A DNA stretch of 64,000 nt from Rosellinia necatrix (Eukaryota > Ascomycota > Sordariomycetes > Xylariales > Xylariaceae), in assembly GCA_021209875.1 (NCBI GenBank), contig JAGYVD010000001.1, forward strand, positions 2,976,001 through 3,040,000, written 5' to 3'. The first letter of the stretch is position 1; the number at the start of each line of letters is the position of its first letter. The notes beneath the pieces were generated by a model. That model ran no database searches and had not been told where the DNA came from. It was given only the letters and a program-made list of their open reading frames with translations. Made by a program: the position numbers and the translations under genes. Positions 33,340 to 42,924 of this stretch are shown here, piece by piece.

Positions 33340-34926
33340 CTTGACGGTCAGAACGGTGGGTGGGATTGTCGCGTTAGGTTGAAGAGTATCGGGTTGTTTA
33401 TCCAGGGTCTTTCTTTCCGGGTTGATTGCGCTCGATGTTCTGGGTCGTTAATACCCCACCACCCATTTAGCTATAACATAGATAGGTAACTAGCTGACTG
33501 AAAAAAAGTTGAGGAGGGGCAGAGCAAGGTTTGTAGCCCAGCACGTGATTTGTCTTTAATTGAAACCCCTTCCGCAGCCAACACGCCTCCAGCACCCGAT
33601 CGTATCAGAGATGTGTGTCTTGCATTAGCTAGGGCAATACAACTGCACAAGTCACATCGATCTATCTCCCAATGGGGCCCGCAGCTGGGCTTGGCCAGTT
33701 TAATGCATCTACCTAGCCAACCATTGAGGGGTTAGCCGTTCGGCCTCCGATCCACGGCGACGGATAGAAAGCGGGATAAAAAAGCTCTATCTTGGTTGCT
33801 GCATCCAACAACCGGGATATTCCTGGCTTCGCGGTGATTGGGATCTCCAGCTCGGCTGTGGTTATAATCAATCTCTTAAACATCTTGGAAATGCTTGCAT
33901 CAATTTAATACAGCTGAATGTTGCTCCCAAGCAGAAAGCACCCTTGATAGGCATGGCAACTTTGCTTGCAACCCTCTCCTCTTCAAACCATACCCAAGCA
34001 CTCGGTAGAGACGCATGCATACATAAAGTTGCATAATTCATCACGTGAATGGTAGGTATAGAGTATCTTCTTTGGAGCCCAATCAATTTAGATACATTTA
34101 CTCCCAAATACCTGGTTCGACCCTCTTATACTTCTCAGATCTTTATCGGTGTGCTGCCTCTCTTGCCCGGCCGTTTACTGGGGTTGGGAATAAGCAGCGA
34201 CCGCATAAAACTAGTAGAACTGCCCATCTGGCCAGTTACCTTGTGTGATCGTCAACGAGGTAGCCCGACCTCAAGCTGCGTCCAGTTATGGATAACAACG
34301 CCCTCATTCAGAGCACAAATCCCGCGTTTGTAGGAAAATTATTGTCAGGGCCGGAGCCAAGTGGCGCGGTAGAAGCAGTGCTTCAGGGGCCGATGATGTC
34401 ACTAAAGGGCTACCTAGGTAGTTATTTTTAGCTGTGACAAAACACTCTATTGCCGCTTGGAAAGCAGTGAAGCGGTCAGGGTACTGCAGGCCAATCTTAA
34501 TATCGGGTAACCCCGCTAGACCATCTCTACAGTAGGTCGGTAGGTAGTAGGTAGGTAGTAGGCAGGTACCTAGGCAGGTATGCACTTGCAGGGAGGTTAC
34601 TGCCCCTGGTTACCTAGTTCAGCCGAAATACGGTTCGCTATTGGACACCGTAGCACCGTGACGAAAAAGTATGTACGGTTGTAGAAGGTAGCTGTCGCCT
34701 TTCGGCTAGCTGGTTGGTGACATCAGTCCCATGTAGTCATGTAGTGAGCCCCTCCAAATACCCCACCACTCCACCAGCTAAGTGAAGGCTTTGGTCGCGT
34801 TGCATCTCCGTGGCCGGTCAGTCTTGGGATCATCGCCTTTCTTTTGCGCCTTTTCTTGAGCCGTTTGCATGTTGCGATCGCAATTCACAGGCTTGTCTAG
34901 CAACATCGGTAACCAAATCGAGCACG
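33340..34926. promoter_or_regulatory. Shared divergent promoter, dihydroorotase / AdSS paralogue 2
   Basis: The 1587 bases between the two outward-reading nucleotide genes hold no credible gene. Two CACGTG palindromes are present: 33542-33547 (203 bases from the dihydroorotase ATG) and 34042-34047, the latter inside the perfect 8-base palindrome TCACGTGA. CACGTG is the known core of fungal bHLH sites (Pho4, Cbf1 families). A dense TAGGTA cluster is at 34415-34615. Co-regulation is inferred from the layout. Confidence 0.5.
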
Positions 34927-36991
34927 ATGGCCTCTATCATTCTCGGCTCCCAATGGGGTGAGTGTTCTTTTTGCCACCACCTAACCCAACTACCCAGCTC
35001 CAGTTGTCGACTATGCGGCATGTGTATTGCGTATTGGCTCCCGTGATGGAGAAGCCGTGAGCCCCGTTCTGTGTCGCCGGCGCTGGGCAGCCGCTTGCGG
35101 GCTGGATCTGGAATCAAGCTAATTTTTGCGTAGGGGACGAAGGCGTATGTCTATGTTTACGCCCACTTTAGCCCCCGATGTCGTGCGAGGTATGAAATTG
35201 ACTGCTTGTTATACAGAAGGGCAAATTGACGGATAATCTTCTGGCAACCAACTCGTTTGACATCTGCGCGCGTGCGGCAGGTGGCCACAATGCCGGCCAT
35301 TCGATCCAGTACGGAGTTGTGCATGACCAGCATGTCCAGATAGCTTTTGGCTGACAACGGTTCTTTATAGTGCGGGCAGCCAGAAATTCTCTTTCCATCT
35401 ATTGCCGTCTGGCTTAATCAGCCCCAAGACCGACAACCTGATCGGATCGGGCGTCGTTTTCAACGTGGATGCCTTCTTCGAAGAGCTAGCCGACCTCAAT
35501 GCCAAGGGCGTGCCAGACGTTCACAAGCGCATCCATGTTAGCTCGCGGTGCCACGTGAACCTTGCATTGCATGCCGCCGTCGATGGACTTTCAGAGCAGG
35601 CACTTGGGAAGAGCCAGATTGGAACCACCAAACGAGGCATTGGTCCGTCTTATAGCACAAAGGCTGCCCGAGACGGCCTGAGAGTCATTGACATCTACCA
35701 CGATGGCTTCGCAGCGAAGCTACGCACGCTGACGGAAGGCTATCGCGCGCGATATGGTGAACTCCTCAAATACGACGTTGAAGAGGAGATCCAGAAGTTT
35801 GAGAGCGTCAAGGAAAGGCTACAGCCTTACATTGTTGACGCCGTGGAGTACATGAGGGTTGCCCAACAGGAGAAGCGATCCATTCTGATTGAAGGCTCCC
35901 AGGCTTTAAGTACGTAAAACTGGGACCGGTTGGCAGAAGTTGGTTAACAAGCTACAGTGCTTGACTTGGACTATGGCAGCTACCCTTTCGTCACATCTTC
36001 GAACTGTTCAGTGGGTGGTTGTATCCAGGGACTCGCGCTGAGTCCCTTCAACATAAAGTAAGTTTCATTCTTGTCGCAAACCACTATTGCTTCCATTCCG
36101 TTTGCATCCTATATGTCGGGAGGCTTATATGGATCTTCTAGGAGCATCATTGGCGTTGTTAAAGCATACGTAAGTTCAGACAAGACACAATTAATGTGAC
36201 GGGCCTCGGCGTTAAGACGATTGGCTTCGCAGACAACGCGGGTCGGCAGCGGTCCTTTCCCAACAGAGGAACATGGGGATATCGGTAGACAGCTACAGGA
36301 CATCGGTGGGGAGATCGTGAGTTTGCCCCAATATATTCCGTCACTGTTTTGCAGATGGAAACTAAACCGCTCGGCTCATAGGGTGTTTCCACTGGCAGAA
36401 GAAGAAGATGTGGTTGGCTTGACTTAGTTGTCCTCAAACACTCCGCCGCAGTCAATTGTAAGAGGCTCAAGGCATTAGTCAATTTGTTACCGTCCTATGC
36501 TGACATGCATGTTCACAGACTATACCACTCTTAACTTGACTAAACGTAAGAACTTTATATTGTGCCGGATATATGAGTTGACGCAACAGCTGGCTGACGC
36601 ACGCAGTTGACGTGCTTGACACATTCCCGACGATCCGGGTCGCTGTCGCATATACCACACCCGAGGGAGAAAAGATCACGAGCTTCCCGGCTGATTTGAA
36701 TTACGTAAGTATTAATATCTTCATTCCGCTGCGTGGCCTAATGCGATCCATAGCTCGAGAAATGTACACCCGAATACATTGAGTTCGAGGGTTGGCAGAG
36801 CCCCACGGAGGGGCTACGAACGTGGTCCGACCTACCCCGTCAAGCCCAGAAATATGTCGAACTCATTGAATCAGAGCTTGGTATCAAGGTGCGTTGGAAG
36901 AGCACGGCCCCGTTCACCCTGTAAGTGCTAACATGTGTAGGTGGGCTACATCGGAACCGGTAAGGATCGCGAGGACATGGTCATTCGGTAA
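34927..36991 (+). CDS. Adenylosuccinate synthetase, paralogue 2 (12 exons)
   Basis: Same reaction as paralogue 1: IMP + aspartate + GTP to adenylosuccinate. Exons: 34927-34957, 35134-35144, 35217-35308, 35371-35909, 35958-36057, 36142-36169, 36233-36316, 36382-36457, 36519-36545, 36607-36704, 36754-36888, 36941-36991; 1272 nt, 423 residues, normal length. Exon 2 is only 11 bases and codes the core of WGDEG. Motifs: [29 protein letters not shown] (catalytic loop intact), [58 protein letters not shown] and NLTKLDVLD. The C-terminus ends [12 protein letters not shown]. All introns here use GT-AG. Only two intron positions coincide exactly with paralogue 1 (after KAY, and before the conserved IIGVVKAY stretch); several others are near but shifted. 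The sequence is clearly diverged from paralogue 1, so this is not a recent duplication. Confidence 0.93.
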
Positions 36992-37565
36992 AAAATGGCG
37001 TTGGCGACCCAATCGGATTGGTTTAGAAGGAAGAAAAGGAGTTTGGGGATAGAGTTGATGATTAAAGAACTGCTTGCGGTCTTGCGCCTACCCATATGCC
37101 TGTCACGAGTGCAAACCTAGCCCTACGCCGGTAAAAAAAAGGAGTTTACTGATCGGCCGCACAACCACCATTGTCAACCGTAGAGTAGGCTAAGCGGCCA
37201 AGCTAGGAGCTGGAAAATGAAAAAGAGAAATATTTGCGATTTGAAATAACTTGGATATAAGTGTTGTTTGCTCTCTACTGAAGTGCCACTCATGGTTTTA
37301 ATTTCGCATTCCTGATGTAGTACGTACCCTCTCGGAATCGCTTTATAGCCGAAATACTCCCATCCATAATCATTGCCCCAACGACTGGGGTCGATAGATC
37401 TATCCTAAGTAGGTAATCTATGTAGGGTAGAAGGTGTTTACAGACTGTAGAAAATAGAGAATTTTTTAAAGCAAGGAAATAAAGAATTCGCTCTAGCGAC
37501 GACGAGCGAGATTGTACAGTATATATGGAAGAAGAAAAAAACATGAAACGAGGGCAAAAATAGAA
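36992..37565. other. Intergenic, 3' of AdSS paralogue 2
   Basis: Holds the 3' UTR. No gene seen; AT-rich with a single TAGGTA motif near 37410. Confidence 0.35.
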
Positions 37566-37691
37566 CTCTCGATCGGGGAATCGAACCCCGGCCACCTGCG
37601 GTTTATCTTCGTGGTTTTCTAGGGCCCACCATCATAGGTGACTAGATCTCCAGATGACAAGCAGGTATCCTTACCACTAGACCAATCGAGA
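37566..37691 (-). tRNA. tRNA-Asp (GTC) with intron
   Basis: On the minus strand the gene begins TCTCGATTGGTCTAGTGGTA, with A- and B-box sequences. The acceptor stem TCTCGAT pairs with ATCGAGA, and the T arm is CGGGG-TTCGATT-CCCCG. The anticodon stem CCTGC pairs with GCAGG only when about 54 bases are removed directly after the anticodon loop TTGTCA. This leaves a 72-base mature tRNA with anticodon GTC, reading aspartate codons. The intron sits at the canonical place one base 3' of the anticodon. The intron contains CTAG and GGGCCC sequences and no obvious gene. Confidence 0.92.
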
Positions 37692-38292
37692 CTTGCGATG
37701 CGTGTATACGGACAGAACTTGTAATATTTGATCGGACTGAGTGGCAATGAAAAGAAAGGAGAAGGAGGAATTCCCTAATACAAATCGAATTCATATCAAT
37801 AGCGGACTTGCCATGTCATTTTCTTTGTCGTGATAGGCGTCAATTATTATGCGTCTTTTAGACGAATCGCTTTGCTTGTTTACCGTAGGATATGCATTGA
37901 TTTGTTCAACAGCCGCGAACAAAGGCATCTGTTTAAGGGGCCTGAATACGTACAAGAAACTCCGAGACGCCCTTTTTTCACAGCATGGCACGCGCGAAAC
38001 AATGGCGTTGTTACTTTTATAAAAACGAGCTGCGCATGCATGAAGGCGAGAAGAATTTCCAAAATAACAATCAAACATCGAGGTGTTAGCATTGCAAGTT
38101 TTGCGTCTCCTGGCGACAGAACATTGTAACTAACCATTTACTTACTTACACCAGACTTTTATCGAGATCGGCCTCCGCCCGCTCAGGTAAGCTACCTTCG
38201 TTCGGCAGAGGGCAAGAAAGAAAAAAGAAAAAAGAAGAAAGAAAGAAAAAACGGCCCAAAAACCAACCTCCTCTTTATATTATAGCTTGACG
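37692..38292. other. Intergenic upstream of hypothetical gene
   Basis: No gene seen. A purine tract at 38215-38250 (AAGAAAGAAAAAAG-like) immediately precedes the coding start at 38293 and may be in the 5' UTR. Confidence 0.35.
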
Positions 38293-39540
38293 ATGTGCAG
38301 GGGCTCGAAGACAGAAATGGCATGCGGCCACACCGAGACGCACTTCGACGCGCCTTGCGGCCGCCGCTGCACGACGCCGCAGGGGCCGACGGAGTACGCT
38401 GATGCGCCGTGCGCGCGCTGCGACTCGGAGGAGGGGCGGCGGCGGCGGCGGGCGCGGGCGGCGGAGCTGATGGCGCAACTCGGGGTCGGCGACGGCGACG
38501 GGGAGGTGAGGAGGCTCGCGGCGCACGGGGGGGAGCTCAACGCGGCCATGCGCCGCGGCATCGCCGAGGCGCAGAGGGCGGGCACCAACACCAGCACCGG
38601 CACCAGCACTAGCACCAGCACCGGCGGCGGCGGCGGCGGCGGCGGCGGGCGGCGGCCCTGGGACCCGGACTCCTCGGAGGACGACGGGCGGCGCGACACG
38701 ACCCGCCTCTCGGATGACGGCCGCCACGTTGTCCAGAAGGAGTACAAGCTCGTCGGCGGCCACTGGGCGCTCATCGCGTACCGCAGGGAGCTGTGCGAGG
38801 TCGAGCCCGAGGTGCTGGCCGCGCTGCGCGCGCAGAGGGAGAGGGAGGTCGCGAGAGAAGAGGCGAGGGCGAGGGCCAAGGAGGAGAGGAGGAAGAGGAA
38901 GAGGGAGGCGGCGTTGCGGCCCTCCACCCCGCTGACTGCGCGCTGGGCCGGGGGAGAGGGCGCGCGGGGAAGATCGATGGATGATGCTAGCGACGAGTCC
39001 GGCGGAGCCCCTCTTACGTCGCCCTCGACCTCGGCGGGCAAGCGGGACGAGGACTGCCGCCGCGAGGTAGGTGCGCGGCGCCGCCGGGTTTCGTCGTCGG
39101 GCCGACACGAGCCTAAAACGGCGCGGGAGCGGAAACAAGAACCCCCACCGCCGGTGTCGCCGCCGGCGCCGGCGCCGGCGCCGAGGGTCCGGGCCGACGA
39201 GACCAACGGGTCCCGTCGGGCTGCCGACCATTACGTGCGCGATCAGGCGCAGGCGGAGAGCTCGGCGGCCCCGGCGCGTCGGGCCGCGAGGGCGGGCTCC
39301 TCCTGGACGGAGAGGTTTGCCGAGGACATCACCTACGATTCCACCGATTCCGGGAACCGCGCTGACAGTGATACCGACAGCATAGTCACGCAAATCCGGG
39401 TCCCCGTGGGCCAGCCCAAGGACAAGGGCAAAGGTAAGGCGACGACGAGTGTCGACAAGGGTAAAGGTAAGGGCAAGGTCCGCGTGGATGAGGACGAAGA
39501 TCTCCTTGACGTGTGGCAGAAAATCTCCCTTGAGAATTAA
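38293..39540 (+). CDS. Hypothetical low-complexity protein with N-terminal CGH motif
   Basis: Not assigned. Single exon, 415 residues from MCRGSKTEMACGHTETHFDAPC. The first 45 residues hold five cysteines and a CGHTETH motif, as in a widespread group of fungal proteins with a short putative zinc-binding head. The rest is Arg/Glu/Ala-rich with poly-Thr/Ser and poly-Gly runs (about residues 98-120), a conserved-looking middle segment (RHVVQKEYKLVGGHWALIAYRREL, about 140-170), a long basic helix (REREVAREEARARAKEERRKRKREAA) and an acidic C-terminus ending DEDEDLLDVWQKISLEN. Very GC-rich. The opposite strand is also open for over 400 codons, which is an effect of the base composition. The protein-like middle and end segments support the plus strand. 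Confidence 0.6.
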   Translation: MCRGSKTEMACGHTETHFDAPCGRRCTTPQGPTEYADAPCARCDSEEGRRRRRARAAELMAQLGVGDGDGEVRRLAAHGGELNAAMRRGIAEAQRAGTNTSTGTSTSTSTGGGGGGGGGRRPWDPDSSEDDGRRDTTRLSDDGRHVVQKEYKLVGGHWALIAYRRELCEVEPEVLAALRAQREREVAREEARARAKEERRKRKREAALRPSTPLTARWAGGEGARGRSMDDASDESGGAPLTSPSTSAGKRDEDCRREVGARRRRVSSSGRHEPKTARERKQEPPPPVSPPAPAPAPRVRADETNGSRRAADHYVRDQAQAESSAAPARRAARAGSSWTERFAEDITYDSTDSGNRADSDTDSIVTQIRVPVGQPKDKGKGKATTSVDKGKGKGKVRVDEDEDLLDVWQKISLEN

Positions 39541-39730
39541 CCAAGGTAAGAGCGTCATGTGGTAAGGCTGAGATACAATCTCCTTACCTTCATCTTACTC
39601 AAGTCGCATCCGAAATATGATCTCGATAAATTGTAGGCGGGAAGCGTGATGCTGTTTAGATTCCCATCGCTTTATTTGCAGCTAGTTGATTGTTTCTTGT
39701 TTAATAACCATTTCCAACCCTTCGGCCGTT

Positions 39731-41419
39731 CTATGACTTGCCACCTAGCGTGAACCCTTCCGGAAACCCAACCTGTCCTAACGTCTGGGCGACATCCGCC
39801 GCATTTACCGTATCCTCTGGTTTACCGCCTCCGGCGTTGGCCGCTCTGGAATCCTGTATATCCTTCTTTGCCTTGTTGTACTGCTTAATGCGCGCCGTGG
39901 CCAGCCTCCCCTGTCTTCGGCGGTCGGTCGGACACCGCAGGAGAGGCACCTGGATGATGGCGGCGAAGATGTCGAATACCTTATCCACCGGCACGTTATG
40001 TCTCTTCGCGACTTCTTCAAAGGGGAACTTCTCTTGACACGTCTCGGCTACGTCGACTACCAGGTTAGGTGACGGTTTGCGGTACGTAGGTTGAATCAGA
40101 GAAGCTGGTGGTTTTATGGGATTTGTGCTGGCCGAGCTGGAATTGGCGGTCACGCTCTTCGGCTGGCTCTCCTGACGCGCCTTTTTCTTTTTTGGTTGTT
40201 CTGGTGTCGGTTCGTTGTCTTTTTCTGCCTCCTTTGACTGCTGGGCTGCTACTTGCGGTGATGGTGGTGGCTGAGGTTGCAGTTGAGATGGTAGAGGTAC
40301 ATAAGGGCTGTCGCTGATTGGCATTATAACCGGCGCGAAATTTTGACCGAATTGGTGCAGATTACCAGTCGGCATAGCCATCATCTGAGGGTGTAAGTGT
40401 TGACCGTAAGGTGCGTGGTAGTGTAGCTGTGGCATAAAATGCGGCGGGAAAGCCGCCTTGACCATCGGTAAACCATGTGCTCGTGATACTTGGGTCTGAT
40501 GTCTTAAAAGGGAACAAGCTTGGCAATGCTGCTTTTGCGATTGCGCTGGACTATTGTGATGATGATGATGATGATGATGGTTTTCTGACGACAGCGGGCT
40601 GGCCTCCGGACAAGGCGTAGAGTTGGTGGTATCGGGGCGAGGCAGAGGGGGAGGAGGCATTCTTGCACTTTCCGAACTAACCGCCTTCTCGTGATCAGAA
40701 CAGATCGGCATTACGCGAGAATTTAAATTGATCGGCATCTCTGGATGACAGGACTTGTTAGTATCAACTGTCATCTTTGTCAGATCCGGTGTTGTTGCAG
40801 GCTTCTCGGCTTGATGGGAGGTATGGCTTGAGCTGGGACAGACCATGGGAGTACTTGACGGTGGCACAAGGCCGAATGTAGCCTGCGTAAACTGTTCACT
40901 CTGGACATTGAGCATGGGCGGAGAAATGGTTGATGGAAGTTGTTTCGGTGAGAGTTCGGGGGGACTTGGTAGTCGAGGCTTACGAAAGGGCTGATCAAGC
41001 ACGAAATTCTCTAGTGCGGGCATGGAAACCCCCCTTAGGGCGTAGGTAAGTTCTATGGCGTTCATATCGGATGGTAGGCCTACCATCCCCGTACTTAGTC
41101 GACGTTCTGTATCCCTCAAGTCACTGCTAGAGGTTTGCGCCGCTGTTGTAGGGATATTCGGAAGGATAGAAGAGGTGTTGATATGAGCGGCATCTACGAA
41201 GGGGATTGGGTTTTGCTGGAGTGCTGGGATGGTGGGCTGCTTCTCGCTGACCCTACGCCGCTTTACGGGCTTCTCCGAGATGAATTGGATATCATCGTCA
41301 TCATCGCCAACTGGCCTTTTGAATGGAGCCGTGGTATTAAGAGGCGGGTGTTGGCTTGCATACATCTGGGCAAACGGAGCATGAGCAGGCCCTGGGAAGG
41401 GGAAGTGTGTTGGTATCAT
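39731..41419 (-). CDS. Hypothetical protein, possible DNA-binding C-terminus
   Basis: Not assigned to a known function. From the ATG at 41419 (MIPTHFPFPGPAHAP) it gives 562 residues. The frame is open further upstream to 41587, but that part contains an intron-like TTTTTAG at about 41487 and probably belongs to the 5' UTR; a start at 41443 is also possible. Most of the protein is disordered, rich in Pro, Ser, Gln and His, with an eight-histidine run (about residue 285). Basic patches (KRPVGDD, KPVKRRRV, PKKKKARQE) suggest nuclear import. The only compact part is near the C-terminus: EEVAKRHNVPVDKVFDIFAAIIQVPLLRC followed by RRRQGRLATARIKQYNKAKKDI, a helical segment that resembles small helix-turn-helix-like domains in fungal regulators. 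That resemblance is an impression, not a match. Confidence 0.6.
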   Translation of the reverse strand: MIPTHFPFPGPAHAPFAQMYASQHPPLNTTAPFKRPVGDDDDDIQFISEKPVKRRRVSEKQPTIPALQQNPIPFVDAAHINTSSILPNIPTTAAQTSSSDLRDTERRLSTGMVGLPSDMNAIELTYALRGVSMPALENFVLDQPFRKPRLPSPPELSPKQLPSTISPPMLNVQSEQFTQATFGLVPPSSTPMVCPSSSHTSHQAEKPATTPDLTKMTVDTNKSCHPEMPINLNSRVMPICSDHEKAVSSESARMPPPPLPRPDTTNSTPCPEASPLSSENHHHHHHHHNSPAQSQKQHCQACSLLRHQTQVSRAHGLPMVKAAFPPHFMPQLHYHAPYGQHLHPQMMAMPTGNLHQFGQNFAPVIMPISDSPYVPLPSQLQPQPPPSPQVAAQQSKEAEKDNEPTPEQPKKKKARQESQPKSVTANSSSASTNPIKPPASLIQPTYRKPSPNLVVDVAETCQEKFPFEEVAKRHNVPVDKVFDIFAAIIQVPLLRCPTDRRRQGRLATARIKQYNKAKKDIQDSRAANAGGGKPEDTVNAADVAQTLGQVGFPEGFTLGGKS

Positions 41420-42924
41420 CTTGTTGATCGTGTTACAAATCATAGGAATACGAGTATTTGTGACAAGTTGAGTATGATCAAGACCTAAAAAGTGGGAGGT
41501 GGAGAGAAGTACCAGGGTTATATGTATTAGCATGTTAGGCTTCTTCCATGAATGAGCTGAGCTTGTGGACAAACCATGACAGGCCAATATTCGTGTTTAT
41601 GTGGCACTACTTCTATTCTTTAACATACAGGTAAGCAGCTCTGATACATGAAAGCCGACGCAAAGACCAATGCCTCACAACTAGGCCGATGAAGTTTTAC
41701 TATTTGCTGTTCAAGCTAACAGCATGAGCTTTTAACAGGGCTACCTTAGCGCTGATACTTACTCAATAAGTTTAGGACTGTGATCACCAATATTCTTGCT
41801 TAGGAATGAACATGAATAAGGCATAAGAATAAAGACAGGTGTGACAGCTGATCAACATACTGTGTCCTGTATGAAAGGAGAGTACTGGTATGCTCATCAG
41901 AGGTCAATATGAAATGAAAGCCTAAATTTTCACAAGATAAGGAACAGATCTAAAATGGGGTGCAACCGGAGGCTCTGGTAGTATCCAACAAAAATATAAC
42001 AAGAGCAGGATAACATGCGACAACATGGGCATAGCCTCCGTAAGAAAATAATGTTAAATGTGAAAGTCTAGGATTCATTGTGTCTTTTAGAGACCTTTAG
42101 ATTTACCAATATTACCTGGTACGAGGTGCTTCCGATTTAATAGACCTAGGGAATATAATTACACTAAGTAACTAACTAGGTAATATGCATCCGGTTATAA
42201 TAAATACCTATTTTAAGCTGGGGTTTAGAGGTGGAGTTACGAAGGCAACTTTTAGATCGATTCTTGTGCCAGCAACTGACAGTTATTCAACCTAGGTTAT
42301 TTTTGTTGAGGGTACTTTAAGAGAGCCAGTGCGTGAGCGTCAACATCCTAAGGCTTAGACTCGATTTTCCTTTTCTCTCTTGATTAGGTGCCCCTAATTA
42401 ATTTCACAATGATATACAAAGATGCATCATACATGTCTAAGAAGAACGAGGCGGCACCTGGGAGTAATATGAGCATGATTTGAGGTAAAGAAGTTGTGTA
42501 TGGGCTCACTGGACTACCCCAACCCAGATGCTAGCCACTAGACACCCCTGTAGCAATGGTGCCCCCCTTGCTGAACCGTGGGCCGAGATGCACTATAGAC
42601 CGATAGTCGGCTCGACCTGACAAAAGAAAACCCCAACCAAACAACACTAGTTTGTCCGTGTGGTTCGGCATTTATATATGGGGATTTGGTGATGCCATGG
42701 AAACCTTGCATATCGTATTTTTTTGTCTTGGATTCTAGCCTCTTGGAGGATAATCCATAGCTGTATGCTCTGTACATTAGTATTCATCACCCCATCACAG
42801 TTAACCGGATTGATGAGCTGGTTGATGTATTCGATCTAGTTGTGCACTTGGTCCAGCTCTGTTACTGCAACCTCTTTTCATTTGGTCTTCCTGCCATCAT
42901 TCATTTCGGTTTTCATTGTGAACC
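41420..42924. other. AT-rich intergenic region
   Basis: About 1.5 kb, noticeably AT-rich compared with flanking genes. It includes the 5' UTR of the preceding minus-strand gene and the promoter of the carboxypeptidase gene. No gene or element recognised. Confidence 0.4.

Noticed and set aside
38275..39558. Open frame of 427 codons on the minus strand opposite the CGH-motif protein
   Set aside because: Arises from GC-rich codon use. Its translation is Arg/Pro/Ala-biased without domain-like segments, while the plus-strand frame has protein-like blocks and an ATG in a good context.
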